Part shown: positions 41,125 through 51,397 of the stretch, piece by piece
Layout of the letters: each line of letters opens with the position of its first letter
How positions within the stretch are numbered: position 1 is the stretch's first letter
Origin: Flavobacterium pokkalii
Lineage (GTDB): Bacteria; Bacteroidota; Bacteroidia; Flavobacteriales; Flavobacteriaceae
Assembly: GCF_014596575.1 (NCBI RefSeq)
Contig: NZ_NASZ01000025.1
Coordinates: forward strand, 1 to 58,043
Direction of reading: 5' to 3'
Length of the DNA: 58,043 nt
Translations under genes and position numbers: made by a program
The notes under the pieces: model-generated
Databases searched by the model: none
What the model was told of the DNA's origin: nothing
What the model saw: the letters and a program-made list of their open reading frames with translations, nothing else

Positions 41125-44100
41125 TTATTCTAAAGATTCAACATCTGATTCGTCGATTGGAGCAGGAAGTGGTTTTGTGGAAATTTTTTCCTGTAAATTT
41201 TGGAAAACAATAAACAATACCGGAATTACAAATACTCCTAAAATCGTTCCTATTAACATACCTCCGATAGCTCCGGTTCCAATAGCTTTGTTTCCTACAG
41301 CTCCGGCTCCGCGGGCAAGCATTAATGGCAATAATCCTAAAATAAAGGCAAAAGAGGTCATTAAAATAGGTCTTAAACGGGCAACCGCTCCCTGAATAGC
41401 CGCCTGAGTTACGCTATAGCCTTTTCGTCGGGCATCGACTGAGAATTCTACAATCAAAATGGCATTTTTAGCCAATAATCCAATAAGCATGATTAAGGTA
41501 ATTTGCAGATATATATTGTTTGTAACTCCAAATAAATAAGCAAAAATATAAGAACCTGCTAAACCAATTGGCAACGATAATAATACCGCAAAAGGCAAAA
41601 TGTAACTTTCGTATTGTGCTGATAATAAGAAATACACAAACACTAAACACAGAATAAAAATAAACAGCGTTTGTCCGCCGGCACTAATTTCCTCACGGGT
41701 CATTCCTGAAAATTCATAACCATATCCTAAAGGCAATTTTTGACTGGCAACTTCTTCAACTGCTTTAATAGCGTCTCCCGAACTAAAACCAGGATTTGGA
41801 GCTCCGGTAATTTTTACCGAAGTAAATAAGTTAAAACGTTCTATGGCCTGAGGTCCAAAAACTTTTTCCAGTTTCACAAATTGAGAAATAGGTGCCATTT
41901 GTCCGTTGTTGTTTCGTACCAAAATTTTATTGAATGATTCCGGATCATTTCTGAATTGTGGTTCTGACTGATAAACAACACGATATTGTTTTCCAAATTT
42001 ATTAAAGTTTGAAGCATAAACTCCTCCATAATATCCTTGCAATGTTCCTAAAATATCGGTTACTGTTAATCCTGACTTTTTAATGGCAGGAACGTTTAAA
42101 TCAATGCGATATTGCGGATAATTGGCAGAGAAAGAGGTCGCTGCATATTGAATTTCAGGACGGCTGTTTAATTCGGCAATGAATTCGTCTTTTACTTTAC
42201 TCAATTCCTGAACGGTTCCACCTTTTTGGTCTTGCAACTGCATTTCAAATCCATTGGAGAATCCAAAACCAACCAGCGTAGGACGGGCGAAAAATAACAC
42301 TTTAGCATCTTTTACTACCGCCGCACGTTTAAACAATTCCTGTACAATGGCAGTAACTTCCTGATTGGCTTCTTTTCGTTCAGCCCAGGGTTTCAGTTTC
42401 ACGATTACCATTCCGTAGTTACTTCCGGTACCACTAATTAAACTTCGACCGGAAATACGTAAAACTTCTTTAATTTCAGGAATATCTTTAATTTGATTTT
42501 CAATTTGCAAAAGGACTTCTTCGGTTCTTTTTAAAGAAGTTCCCGGTGCCAAAGAAACATCCGACATAATAGATCCGGTGTCTTCATTTGGTACGAAAGC
42601 TTTAGGAGTAATTGTTGTCAATAAGATATAAAGTCCGGCAAAAAGAGCAATTCCCGCAAATGCCATCCATTTTCTTTTGACAAAAAACTCAACCGAGCGT
42701 TTGTATTTAGATGTAGTAGCATCAAATCCCGTGTTGAAAGCAGCATAAAAACGTTCTACAAATCCTTTTGGTTTGTGAGAACCATGTTCTTTTAAGAAAA
42801 TGGCACAAAGAGCAGGGGATAAGGTAAGTGCATTAATTGCTGATAAAACAATAGAAACTGCCAGTGTTAAACCAAATTGTTTATAGAAAACTCCCGAAGA
42901 ACCACTAATAAACGATACCGGAATAAATACAGCCGACATTACCAACGTAATCGAAATAATGGCGCTACTAATGTCTCCCATCGCACTGTGAGCTGCTTTT
43001 TTAGGATCGTGTTCTCCGGCTTCCATCTTAGCGTGGACGGCTTCCACCACTACAATGGCGTCATCCACTACAATTCCCACGGCTAAAACCAGTGCGAATA
43101 AGGTTAACAAGTTAATGGTAAAACCAAATAAACTCAGGAAAAAGAAGGTCCCGATAATAGCAACCGGTACCGAAATTGCCGGAATAAGTGTAGATCTCCA
43201 ATCTTGTAAGAAGATGAAAACCACAATAAATACCAGAATGAAAGCTTCTATTAAGGTATGAATTACTTTAGAAATCGATTCGTCAAGGAAATCATTGGCA
43301 TTAATTAAAGTAGTATATTTTATTCCTTTTGGGAAATTAACCGATGATTGATCTAAAACTTTTAAGGAGTTTTCAATTACTTCCTGCGCATTAGAACCTG
43401 CCGTTTGAGCAATGGCAATCGCCACGGATTGATTACCGTTTGTCAGTGTGTTACTGGCATAATTTACGGCTCCCAGTTCCACTTTAGCAATATCTCCTAA
43501 CTTTAAAACTTCTCCGTCAGGAGTAGAACGAACTACAATTTCTTCAAATTCTTTAGTACTTTGTAAACGACCTTTGTATTTTAAAACATATTGAAAAGAT
43601 TCGTTGCTGCTTTCTCCAAGTTGCCCCGGAGCAGCTTCGATGTTTTGTTCGGCTAATAAAGCAGTAATATCTGAAGGGACTAAGCCGTAAGCTCCCATTA
43701 CGTCCGGTTTTAACCAAATACGCATTGAGTAGTCTTTTTGACCAAAAATCATCGCTTCACCTACACCGGCAACCCTTTTAATTTTAGGTAAAATGTTAAT
43801 GTTGGCATAGTTTTGAAGGAAAGTCATATCGTAATCTGGATTTTCACTGTATAAAGAGAAAATCAAAATGTTATCACTTTGTCTTTTAGAAGTGGTAACC
43901 CCGGCTTTAGTAACTTCCTGCGGCAATAAAGGCGTAGCACGCGATACACGATTTTGAACGTTTACCGCGGCTAAATCAGGATTTGTACCTAATTTGAAAT
44001 AAATATTTATCGATGCCGAACCGTCATTATTGGAAGTCGAAGTCATGTAAGTCATGTCTTCCACACCATTAATTTGTTCTTCCAAAGGAATTACAACCGA

Positions 44101-44277
44101 GTTCATTACAACTTCGGCACTGGCTCCCTGATAATTAGCTGAAACCGTTACTGTAGGCGGAGCAATCTCCGGATATTGAGAAACAGGAAGTGATATTAAA
44201 CCTAATAGCCCCAATATAACGATGATAATAGAAATCACCGTTGACAAAACGGGTCTGTCAATGAATTTTGAAAACAT
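41125..44277 (-). CDS. RND multidrug efflux transporter, HAE1/AcrB family
   Basis: The 1050-residue inner membrane pump has the AcrB layout: twelve transmembrane segments in two halves (LSTVISIIIVILGLLGL at the start), two large periplasmic loops and the proton-relay pair in VGIVVDDAIVVVEAVHA near residue 405. Other blocks are GVEDMTYMTSTSNNDGSA near 72, VNVQNRVSRATPLLP near 105, and FGVTNNIYLQ plus LLAKNAILIVEFSVD near 940. It exports drugs or bile-like compounds by proton antiport. It lies between the MFP and TolC genes, 21 and 4 bases away. Confidence 0.96.
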   Translation of the reverse strand: MFSKFIDRPVLSTVISIIIVILGLLGLISLPVSQYPEIAPPTVTVSANYQGASAEVVMNSVVIPLEEQINGVEDMTYMTSTSNNDGSASINIYFKLGTNPDLAAVNVQNRVSRATPLLPQEVTKAGVTTSKRQSDNILIFSLYSENPDYDMTFLQNYANINILPKIKRVAGVGEAMIFGQKDYSMRIWLKPDVMGAYGLVPSDITALLAEQNIEAAPGQLGESSNESFQYVLKYKGRLQSTKEFEEIVVRSTPDGEVLKLGDIAKVELGAVNYASNTLTNGNQSVAIAIAQTAGSNAQEVIENSLKVLDQSSVNFPKGIKYTTLINANDFLDESISKVIHTLIEAFILVFIVVFIFLQDWRSTLIPAISVPVAIIGTFFFLSLFGFTINLLTLFALVLAVGIVVDDAIVVVEAVHAKMEAGEHDPKKAAHSAMGDISSAIISITLVMSAVFIPVSFISGSSGVFYKQFGLTLAVSIVLSAINALTLSPALCAIFLKEHGSHKPKGFVERFYAAFNTGFDATTSKYKRSVEFFVKRKWMAFAGIALFAGLYILLTTITPKAFVPNEDTGSIMSDVSLAPGTSLKRTEEVLLQIENQIKDIPEIKEVLRISGRSLISGTGSNYGMVIVKLKPWAERKEANQEVTAIVQELFKRAAVVKDAKVLFFARPTLVGFGFSNGFEMQLQDQKGGTVQELSKVKDEFIAELNSRPEIQYAATSFSANYPQYRIDLNVPAIKKSGLTVTDILGTLQGYYGGVYASNFNKFGKQYRVVYQSEPQFRNDPESFNKILVRNNNGQMAPISQFVKLEKVFGPQAIERFNLFTSVKITGAPNPGFSSGDAIKAVEEVASQKLPLGYGYEFSGMTREEISAGGQTLFIFILCLVFVYFLLSAQYESYILPFAVLLSLPIGLAGSYIFAYLFGVTNNIYLQITLIMLIGLLAKNAILIVEFSVDARRKGYSVTQAAIQGAVARLRPILMTSFAFILGLLPLMLARGAGAVGNKAIGTGAIGGMLIGTILGVFVIPVLFIVFQNLQEKISTKPLPAPIDESDVESLE

Positions 44278-44298
44278 AATACGTTATTTATTCGGTTG

Positions 44299-45417
44299 TT
44301 AGTTTATCCCTTTTTTTACAGGATTGATTATGGTGGCGTAGTCAACTAATTCAGGTTTGATTAAAGTACCTTCGGCAACAATTCCAACACCTTCAATAAG
44401 TATTTTATCATTCACATTTAAGCCTTTGTCAACTACAAAAAACTGTCCTCCTGGTACTGCACGAACTTCAACTGGTACTGCTTTTACTTTGTTTTCTTTG
44501 TCAATGGTAAGAGCAATACGTTTGTCCTGCATTTCTAAAGTTGCATTTTGAGGAATCAAAATAACATCACTTAAATTAGTTGGAATCTGAATTGTTCCGC
44601 TTCCGCCTGAACGCAATAATTTGTTAGCATTTGAAAAACTGGCTCTTACGTTAAACGAACCTGTTTGTGTATTTGCCTGACCGCTAAACGTTTCAATTTT
44701 ACCTTTTTGTGCATATTCAATTCCGTTGCTCAGAATTAAATTTACAGCCGGCATTTGAGCAATTTTTTGTTGAAAAGATTTACCCGCAGCATTCAGCGTA
44801 ATATCTAATTGTTGTTTTTCGTTCATTGAAAAATAAGCATAAATAGTACTTACATCCGAAATTCTGGTCAAAGGCTCAGTCGTTTGACTGCTTACATAAC
44901 TTCCTAATCGTAAAGGTAAAGTTCCAACAATTCCGTTTACAGGACTTTTGATAGTAGCATAATTAATGCGGGCAATGATACTTTGGTAAGTACTTTTGGC
45001 ACTGGCCAAATTCGCTTTGGCAGTTTCTAATTGTACATCGCTGATAATGTTTCTTTCTACCAATGGTTTTAAACGGTTCACTTCTACCTGAGCAGCAGCA
45101 ACTTTAGCTTTTGCCGCACTGGCTTCCTGATCGGCAGTTTGTGTTTCTAATTTAAAAAGTAATTGTCCTTTTTTAACTTCCTGTCCTTCCTGAACATATA
45201 TTTTTTCAATATAACCATCTACTTTGGCACGAATATCAATATCGGTAACTCCTTCTAAAGTAGCCGGATATTCTGCCAGTAAAGAAGTGTTAGACTTCGT
45301 CACGGCAACGACTTTATAAGGCATGGCGACAGGCGCAGCCTTATCTTCCTTTTTTTGATTACAGGAAACTAAGCCAATTGATAATATGAGGGAACTAATA
45401 AAAAATCTCTTTTTCAT
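44299..45417 (-). CDS. RND efflux periplasmic adaptor (membrane fusion protein)
   Basis: The 372-residue adaptor has a lipoprotein-type N-terminus (FISSLILSIGLVSCNQKKEDK, Cys19). The lipoyl half-motifs are DIDIRAKVDGYIEKIYVQEGQ near residue 60 and SPVNGIVGTLPLRLGSYV near 155, flanking an alpha-hairpin (AEVN...VQLETAKANLASAKSTYQ). C-terminal beta-barrel and membrane-proximal domains follow. It bridges the AcrB-like pump and the TolC-like channel. It starts 9 bases after the regulator gene. Confidence 0.95.
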   Translation of the reverse strand: MKKRFFISSLILSIGLVSCNQKKEDKAAPVAMPYKVVAVTKSNTSLLAEYPATLEGVTDIDIRAKVDGYIEKIYVQEGQEVKKGQLLFKLETQTADQEASAAKAKVAAAQVEVNRLKPLVERNIISDVQLETAKANLASAKSTYQSIIARINYATIKSPVNGIVGTLPLRLGSYVSSQTTEPLTRISDVSTIYAYFSMNEKQQLDITLNAAGKSFQQKIAQMPAVNLILSNGIEYAQKGKIETFSGQANTQTGSFNVRASFSNANKLLRSGGSGTIQIPTNLSDVILIPQNATLEMQDKRIALTIDKENKVKAVPVEVRAVPGGQFFVVDKGLNVNDKILIEGVGIVAEGTLIKPELVDYATIINPVKKGIN

Positions 45418-45426
45418 AATTGAATT

Positions 45427-45924
45427 TTAGTTTTGGGATTGATTTTGTGTTTCTATTTTTTTAAACTCGGCAATTGTTTTTTTTAAAGATTTTTCAACCT
45501 CCAGCAAATGCTTTTTATAGGATTTGATGTTTTCCAAATTGCATTTTTCTTCACTGCAGCTGGCTGTTTTTTCTCTGTAATTCAGAATTCTTTCTGTTAC
45601 GATAAATTCTGATTCTAATATTTTTAAATAATTTAATAATCTGCTGCTTAAAGGTGCTGACTTAAAGTATTTTTTTCGGTCACAAGGAATGGTGAAATAA
45701 TAAATTTTTTCCATCTTGAGCAGTAAATTCAAATTAGTTGAAATAGAGCTCTTGCTTGCACCCAGTTTTTCTACAATGTTTTCAAAAGTTAAACCTGATT
45801 TACATCCTTCTACAATTAGTAATCCGACAATTCTGGCGGCTAAAGGTGGTATGTTGTAAACAGATTCAAAGTGGATACCGAACATCTCAATCAGTTCATC
45901 TTTCTCTTTTTGTAAACTGTCCAT
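45427..45924 (-). CDS. GbsR/MarR-type regulator of the efflux operon
   Basis: The 165-residue protein has a winged-helix domain: RIVGLLIVEGCKSGLTFENI, VEKLGASKSSISTNLNLLLK (residues about 27-70), then KIYYFTIPCDRKKYF as the wing. The C-terminal half is a charged helical dimerisation region with a Cys pair (ASCSEEKC near residue 118). As first gene of the four-gene operon it is likely the local repressor. The cysteines could sense oxidants or metals, but this is inference. Confidence 0.88.
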   Translation of the reverse strand: MDSLQKEKDELIEMFGIHFESVYNIPPLAARIVGLLIVEGCKSGLTFENIVEKLGASKSSISTNLNLLLKMEKIYYFTIPCDRKKYFKSAPLSSRLLNYLKILESEFIVTERILNYREKTASCSEEKCNLENIKSYKKHLLEVEKSLKKTIAEFKKIETQNQSQN

Positions 45925-46103
45925 GTTATTTTTTTTGCAAATTTACGATTGGTTCGCTAATTACCGAACTAACCAAACTTAATTTTGTGTTAATTTTTTT
46001 GCAACTGATTTTTAACCAAAAACAGCTGTTAAAAGTCTTTGAGGTAATAAAGGGGCAAAAAATACAATTGAAATTAGTTATATTTGCAGCCAAAATCAGC
46101 ATA

Positions 46104-47333
46104 GTGACTCAAATTAATAAACTCAAAATTTTTAACGACCCTATTTACGGATTTATAAGCATTCCCAATGCTTTAATTTACGATTTAATTCAGCATCCTT
46201 ATTTTCAGCGATTAAGGAGAATTTCACAGATGGGACTTTCTTATTTGGTTTATCCCGGAGCTAATCATACCCGTTTTCATCACGCTTTAGGCTGTATGCA
46301 TTTAATGCAAAAAGCCGTGGATGTATTGCGTTTTAAAGGCGTTTCTATTTCGGAAGAGGAAGAAAATGCCTTGTATATTGCTATTTTACTTCACGATATT
46401 GGTCATGGTCCGTTTTCACATGCTATGGAAAAAAGCATTGTAGAAGATGTGCATCACGAAGAAATTTCGCTGTTGTTTATGCGACAATTAAATGTGGAAT
46501 TTAAAGGTAAACTGAGTCTGGCTATCAAGGTTTTTGAAGGGGATTATCATCGAAAATTTATGTTGCAATTAATTTCCAGTCAATTAGATATGGATCGGAT
46601 GGATTACTTAAAAAGAGATAGTTTTTATTCGGGTGTTGCCGAAGGAAACGTTAACTCAGAACGTTTAATTCAGATGATGAATGTTGAAGATGACGCATTA
46701 GTTATTGAGGAAAAAGGGATTTATTCGGTAGAGAAATTTCTAATGTCACGTCGATTAATGTATTGGCAGGCTTATTTGCATAAAACAAGCTTAGCTGCCG
46801 AATTGATTTTGACCAAAATATTAAAACGCGCCAAAGAACTTACTTTAAAAGGAGTGGTCTTGCCAAGCAGCGAACCTTTGCAGTTTTTTATGCAAAATAA
46901 AATTGATTTCGAATCTTTTGACACAGAAACACTGGATTTGTTTTCACAGTTAGATGATTTTGATGTGATTAGTGCTTTAAAAGCCTGGCAAAAAAACGAT
47001 GATTTTATTTTGGCATCATTAAGCAAAATGATTATTAACCGGGATTTGTTAAAAATACAATTAACTGGTGACAAGGTTGCTATTGATGATTTGAATCCGT
47101 TAAAAGAGCGTTTTGCAGCTGAAAACAATATTAGTATTGCCGATACGAATTACTTTATCTTTAAAGGAAAAATTAAAAATCAGGCATACGATAAAGAAGC
47201 GGAACCGATACGAATTTTGAAAAAAGACCGTACGGTGGAAGATGTAATTGAATCATCTGATCAATTGAACTTGAAATCGTTATCAAAGTCAGTAACCAAA
47301 TATTATATTTGTTTTCCAAAACAACTAATATAA
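46104..47333 (+). CDS. HD-domain phosphohydrolase (dNTPase-like)
   Basis: The 409-residue protein begins at a GTG (VTQINKLKIFNDPIYGFI). TATATTTG at 46079-46086 is a perfect -7 element 17 bases upstream. The much longer frame from 45756 would run over the opposite-strand regulator and is not used. HD-domain residues are FHHALGCMHLM near 57 and LHDIGHGPFSHAMEK near 94, and LDMDRMDYLKRDSFYSG near 164 completes the metal site seen in SAMHD1-like dNTP triphosphohydrolases. Substrate is not known. It precedes lpxD by 39 bases, a conserved flavobacterial order. Confidence 0.9.
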   Translation: MTQINKLKIFNDPIYGFISIPNALIYDLIQHPYFQRLRRISQMGLSYLVYPGANHTRFHHALGCMHLMQKAVDVLRFKGVSISEEEENALYIAILLHDIGHGPFSHAMEKSIVEDVHHEEISLLFMRQLNVEFKGKLSLAIKVFEGDYHRKFMLQLISSQLDMDRMDYLKRDSFYSGVAEGNVNSERLIQMMNVEDDALVIEEKGIYSVEKFLMSRRLMYWQAYLHKTSLAAELILTKILKRAKELTLKGVVLPSSEPLQFFMQNKIDFESFDTETLDLFSQLDDFDVISALKAWQKNDDFILASLSKMIINRDLLKIQLTGDKVAIDDLNPLKERFAAENNISIADTNYFIFKGKIKNQAYDKEAEPIRILKKDRTVEDVIESSDQLNLKSLSKSVTKYYICFPKQLI

Positions 47334-47372
47334 AACCGTATTTGAAATCTATTTTTTTATATTTTTGTCGGA

Positions 47373-48419
47373 ATGAAATTTACAGCAGAACAAATAGCGG
47401 GAGTTTTAGAAGGCGAAGTCGTTGGTAATCCATTGGCAGAAGTTCATGAGCTTTCTAAGATTGAGGAAGGAAAAGAGGGTTCTTTGACTTTTTTATCTAA
47501 TCCCAAATACAATAACTTTATTTACACTACTGAAGCTACCATTACCATTGTAAATAAAACTTTTACCCCTGAATCAGATTTAAAAACGACTCTGATAAAA
47601 GTAGAAGACGCTTATTTGGCCTTTTCTAAATTATTAGAATTTTATGATCAGGCCCGAAAAGCCAGTAAGCAGGGAATAGAAGCTCATACAGTTATTTCTG
47701 AAAATGTAAAATATGGAGAAAATCTGTATTTAGGAAGTTTTAGTTATATCGGAACCAACGTAAGTATTGGTGATAATGTGAAAATTTACCCAAATTGTTT
47801 TATCGGAGATAATGTTATCATTCGTGATAATGTCACTATTTTTGCCGGCGCCAAAATTTACTCAGAAACGATAATAGGCAATAATTGTATTATTCATGCC
47901 GGAACCGTTTTAGGTTCGGATGGTTTTGGATTTGCTCCAAATGCTGATGGCAGTTATAAAAAAATACCTCAAACAGGAAATGTTGTTATTGAAGACGATG
48001 TAGAAATTGGAGCCTGCTCTACTATTGACAGAGCTACTTTAGGTTCTACAATTGTTAGGAGAGGGGTTAAATTAGACAATCAAATTCAGATTGCACATAA
48101 TGTTGAGATAGGAGAGAATACGGTAATTGCTGCTCAAACAGGTGTTGCTGGTTCGACTAAAATTGGTAAAAACGGAATGATTGGCGGACAAGTTGGAATT
48201 TCCGGACATTTGACTATTGGGAATAATGTAAAAATTCAGGCCCAGTCAGGTGTAGCACGAAATATAAAAGACGATGAAGTTTTGCAGGGAAGCCCAACAT
48301 TTGGCTACAGCGACTTTAGTAAGTCTTATGTGCATTTTAAAAATTTACCTAAGATTATTGCAGAAATTGAAGAATTAAAAAAACAAATATTAAACCAAAA
48401 AAATGGAAACAATGGTTAA
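47373..48419 (+). CDS. lpxD: UDP-3-O-(3-hydroxyacyl)glucosamine N-acyltransferase
   Basis: The 348-residue LpxD adds the second acyl chain to UDP-3-O-acyl-glucosamine in lipid A synthesis. It has an N-terminal uridine-binding domain ([29 protein letters not shown]), then a left-handed beta-helix of hexapeptide repeats. The catalytic His is in [11 protein letters not shown] near residue 245, and the second conserved His is in GISGHLTIG near 283. The -7 box TATTTTTG (47360-47367) lies only 5 bases before the ATG, so the transcript may be almost leaderless. It overlaps lpxC/fabZ by 17 bases. Confidence 0.95.
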   Translation: MKFTAEQIAGVLEGEVVGNPLAEVHELSKIEEGKEGSLTFLSNPKYNNFIYTTEATITIVNKTFTPESDLKTTLIKVEDAYLAFSKLLEFYDQARKASKQGIEAHTVISENVKYGENLYLGSFSYIGTNVSIGDNVKIYPNCFIGDNVIIRDNVTIFAGAKIYSETIIGNNCIIHAGTVLGSDGFGFAPNADGSYKKIPQTGNVVIEDDVEIGACSTIDRATLGSTIVRRGVKLDNQIQIAHNVEIGENTVIAAQTGVAGSTKIGKNGMIGGQVGISGHLTIGNNVKIQAQSGVARNIKDDEVLQGSPTFGYSDFSKSYVHFKNLPKIIAEIEELKKQILNQKNGNNG

Positions 48420-49800
48420 ACAGAAGACCATCAAAACAGAAATCTCGTTAACGGGAGTTGGGTTACATACCGGAAAAGAAGTTACAATGACTTTTAAACC
48501 AGCTCCAGTAAATAATGGTTTTACTTTTGTTAGGGTAGATCTAGAAGGACAACCGGTTATTGAAGCTGATGCAAATTACGTTGTAAACACACAGCGTGGT
48601 ACTAACCTGGAAAAATTAGGAGTTAAAATTCAAACTCCTGAGCATGTTTTAGCAGCTTTAGTAGGTTGTGATTTAGATAATGTTATCATTGAATTGAATG
48701 CTTCAGAATTGCCAATTATGGACGGTTCTTCAAAATATTTTGTGGAAGCATTAGAAAACGCAGGGGTTGAAGAGCAAACTGCAAATCGCAATGTTTATGT
48801 AGTAAAAGAAATCATTTCTTTTACAGATGAAGCCAGCGGAAGTGAGATTCTTGTAATGCCAAGTGATCAGTATAGTGTTACTACTATGGTTGATTTTGGT
48901 ACTAAAATCTTAGGTACTCAAAATGCAACGCTTAAAAGTATTGAAGATTTCAAAACCGAAATTGCTTCTTCCAGAACTTTTAGTTTCTTGCACGAATTAG
49001 AATCGCTTTTAGACAACGGTTTGATTAAAGGAGGGGATTTAAATAATGCTATTGTTTATGTAGATAAAGAAATATCTTCATCAACAATGGAAAATTTAAA
49101 AGTTGCTTTTGGAAAAGAAACGATTAATGTAAAACCTAACGGAATTTTAGATAACCTTACCTTGCATTATCCTAATGAGGCAGCCAGACATAAATTGTTG
49201 GATGTTATTGGTGATTTAGCATTAATCGGAACTAAAATTCAGGGAAAAATTATTGCCAATAAACCTGGCCATTTTGTAAATACTCAGTTTGCCAAAAAAA
49301 TGGCTAAAATGATTAAAATCGAACAAAGAAATTACGTTCCTACGTACGATTTAAATCAAGAGCCATTGATGGATATTCATAAAATCATGGCTATGTTACC
49401 TCATAGACCACCGTTTTTATTGATTGACCGAATCATTGAAATGTCTGATTCTCATGTGGTAGGTATGAAAAATGTTACTATGAATGAAAATTTCTTCGTA
49501 GGACACTTTCCTGATGCACCAGTTATGCCCGGAGTTTTAATTGTGGAAGCAATGGCACAAACAGGAGGGATTTTAGTTTTAAGTACTGTTCCGGATCCTG
49601 AGAATTATTTGACTTATTTTATGAAAATTGACAATGTTAAGTTCAAACATAAAGTGTTACCGGGTGATACTTTAGTATTTAAATGTGACTTAATAACACC
49701 TATCAGAAGAGGAATTTGTCACATGCAGGCCAATGCTTATGCTAATGGTAAATTAGTTGCAGAAGCAGAATTAATGGCACAAATAGCTAAAAAACAATAA
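48403..49800 (+). CDS. lpxC/fabZ: Bifunctional LpxC deacetylase / FabZ dehydratase
   Basis: A 465-residue fusion. Residues 1-305 are LpxC, the zinc deacetylase that commits to lipid [11 protein letters not shown] near 18, [16 protein letters not shown] near 79 (zinc His), ELPIMDGSS and [14 protein letters not shown] near 264. Residues about 320-465 are Fab[19 protein letters not shown] near 328, and [24 protein letters not shown] near 365, with catalytic His and Glu. This fusion is typical of Bacteroidota and links fatty-acid dehydration with lipid A flux. The start may be Met4 (48412). It overlaps lpxD. Confidence 0.97.
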   Translation: METMVKQKTIKTEISLTGVGLHTGKEVTMTFKPAPVNNGFTFVRVDLEGQPVIEADANYVVNTQRGTNLEKLGVKIQTPEHVLAALVGCDLDNVIIELNASELPIMDGSSKYFVEALENAGVEEQTANRNVYVVKEIISFTDEASGSEILVMPSDQYSVTTMVDFGTKILGTQNATLKSIEDFKTEIASSRTFSFLHELESLLDNGLIKGGDLNNAIVYVDKEISSSTMENLKVAFGKETINVKPNGILDNLTLHYPNEAARHKLLDVIGDLALIGTKIQGKIIANKPGHFVNTQFAKKMAKMIKIEQRNYVPTYDLNQEPLMDIHKIMAMLPHRPPFLLIDRIIEMSDSHVVGMKNVTMNENFFVGHFPDAPVMPGVLIVEAMAQTGGILVLSTVPDPENYLTYFMKIDNVKFKHKVLPGDTLVFKCDLITPIRRGICHMQANAYANGKLVAEAELMAQIAKKQ

Positions 49801-49817
49801 TTTTTTTGTTGATTTGG

Positions 49818-49860
49818 TTAATCGTTTTTCGATTAATCGATTAAACAGTTAAACGATTAA
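49818..49860. repeat. Inverted repeat between lpxC/fabZ and lpxA
   Basis: TTAATCGTTT at 49818-49827 pairs with AAACGATTAA at 49851-49860, with the smaller palindrome CGATTAATCG inside. It sits directly before the lpxA start and may modulate readthrough or RNA stability. Confidence 0.6.
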
Positions 49861-49869
49861 ATAAAAAAT

Positions 49870-50655
49870 ATGAATCAACCGTTAGCTTACGTTCATCCTG
49901 GCGCAAAAATCGCCAAAAATGTGGTAATTGAACCTTTTACAACGATTCACAACAATGTGGTAATTGGTGATGGTACCTGGATAGGTTCTAATGTAACTAT
50001 CATGGAAGGGGCAAGGATTGGTAAAAATTGCAATATTTTTCCCGGAGCAGTTATTTCTGCGGTTCCTCAGGATTTAAAATTTGGCGGTGAAGATTCATTG
50101 GCAATTATTGGTGACAATTGTACCATTAGAGAATGTGTTACAGTAAACAGAGGGACAAGTGCTTCCGGTCAAACGGTTATTGGAAATAATTGTTTAGTTA
50201 TGGCTTATGCTCATATTGCTCATGACTGTGTTATAGGGAATAATGCTATTATTGTTAACGGTGTAGCTTTGGCAGGACATGTTGTTGTTGGTAATTATGC
50301 TGTAATTGGTGGTTTAGCAGCAATACATCAGTTTATTCACATTGGAGATCACGCAATGATTTCGGGAGGATCTTTAGTTCGTAAAGATGTTCCGCCTTAT
50401 ACTAAAGCAGCTAAGGAGCCTTTGTCTTATGTTGGAATTAATTCAGTGGGCTTAAGAAGAAGAGGATTCTCAACTGAGAAAATCAGAGAAATTCAGGATA
50501 TATATCGAATTTTATATCAAAAAAATTACAACACCACGCAGGCTTTAGGCATTATTGAAGCCGAAATGGAAGCTACTCCGGAAAGAGATGAAATTATTGA
50601 TTTCATCAGAAACTCTTCCCGAGGAATTATGAAAGGATATTCAGGAAACTATTAA
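49870..50655 (+). CDS. lpxA: Acyl-ACP--UDP-N-acetylglucosamine O-acyltransferase
   Basis: The 261-residue enzyme performs the first step of lipid A synthesis. It is a left-handed beta-helix of hexapeptide repeats starting YVHPGAKIAKNVVIEPF. The catalytic His lies in AYAHIAHDCVIGNN near residue 120. SAVPQDLKFGGEDS near 70 and IHQFIHIGDHAMISGGS near 156 are LpxA-specific, and the C-terminal helical domain (GLRRRGFSTEKIREI) completes it. It lies in the lpxD-lpxC/fabZ-lpxA-efp order. Confidence 0.97.
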   Translation: MNQPLAYVHPGAKIAKNVVIEPFTTIHNNVVIGDGTWIGSNVTIMEGARIGKNCNIFPGAVISAVPQDLKFGGEDSLAIIGDNCTIRECVTVNRGTSASGQTVIGNNCLVMAYAHIAHDCVIGNNAIIVNGVALAGHVVVGNYAVIGGLAAIHQFIHIGDHAMISGGSLVRKDVPPYTKAAKEPLSYVGINSVGLRRRGFSTEKIREIQDIYRILYQKNYNTTQALGIIEAEMEATPERDEIIDFIRNSSRGIMKGYSGNY

Positions 50656-50664
50656 AATAAGTAT

Positions 50665-50716
50665 AACCGTTTATTTGTTTAATCGATGAAATAAGCAAAC
50701 GGTTAACAAATAAACG
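50665..50716. repeat. Inverted repeat between lpxA and efp
   Basis: AACCGTTT (50665-50672) pairs with AAACGGTT (50697-50704). The adjoining AACAAATAAACG (50705-50716) can pair instead with GTTTATTTGTT in the left arm, so two alternative stems are possible. Confidence 0.6.
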
Positions 50717-50736
50717 AATTAACAAATAAACAAAAA

Positions 50737-51303
50737 ATGGCATCTACATCAGATATTAGAAACGGACTTTGCATTAAATTCAATCACGATATTTATAAAA
50801 TTGTCGAATTTTTGCACGTAAAACCAGGAAAAGGACCTGCTTTCGTAAGAACAAAATTAAAAAGTTTAACTACCGGAAAAGTATTAGACAATACTTTCTC
50901 TGCAGGTCACAAAATTGAAGACGTACGTGTAGAAACACATACTTATCAGTATTTATATGCTGAAGGAGATCAGTTTCATTTTATGAATAATGAAAGTTTT
51001 GAACAAATTACTTTGAATAAAAATATCCTTGACGCTCCGGATTTGTTAAAAGAAGGAACGAATGTAATGGTTCAGATTAATACCGAAACGGATTTACCTT
51101 TATCAGTAGATATGCCGGCTTCAATTATTCTTGAAGTTACTTACGCAGAACCTGGAGTAAAAGGTAATACGGCTACTAATGCTACAAAACCGGCTACAGT
51201 TGAAACCGGAGCTACTGTTAACGTTCCTTTATTTATTAACGAAGGGGATAAAATTAAAATTGACACGGCTTCAGGTTCTTACATGGAGCGTGTTAAAGAG
51301 TAA
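50737..51303 (+). CDS. efp: Translation elongation factor P
   Basis: The 188-residue protein has the KOW-like N-terminal domain (TSDIRNGLCIKFNHDIYKIVEF, HVKPGKGPAFVRTKLKSL) and two OB-fold domains (DLPLSVDMPASIILEV, GDKIKIDTASGSYMERV). The tip lysine, Lys in PGKGPAF near residue 32, is the position modified in some bacteria; no modification enzyme is evident here. EF-P relieves ribosome stalling at Pro-Pro stretches. It lies in the middle of the lpx cluster, as is usual in Bacteroidota. Confidence 0.97.
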   Translation: MASTSDIRNGLCIKFNHDIYKIVEFLHVKPGKGPAFVRTKLKSLTTGKVLDNTFSAGHKIEDVRVETHTYQYLYAEGDQFHFMNNESFEQITLNKNILDAPDLLKEGTNVMVQINTETDLPLSVDMPASIILEVTYAEPGVKGNTATNATKPATVETGATVNVPLFINEGDKIKIDTASGSYMERVKE

Positions 51304-51307
51304 TTTA

Positions 51308-51383
51308 ATTGAAAAATTTAAAGATTAAATGATTTTAAGCTTTAAGTTGTCAATAGAATTTTTTAATCTTTAAATTTTTCAAT
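51308..51383. repeat. Perfect 22-bp inverted repeat between efp and lpxD2
   Basis: The 22-base arm starting ATTGAAAAATTTAAAG at 51308-51329 is exactly complementary to 51362-51383, with a 32-base loop. It probably serves as a terminator or processing hairpin between efp and the second lpxD. Confidence 0.75.
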
Positions 51384-51397
51384 TTTTAAATTAGTTT

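Noticed and set aside
45756..46103. N-terminal extension of the HD-domain protein
   Set aside because: It runs antisense through the MarR/GbsR regulator and upstream of a perfect -7 box; the conserved protein starts at the GTG at 46104.
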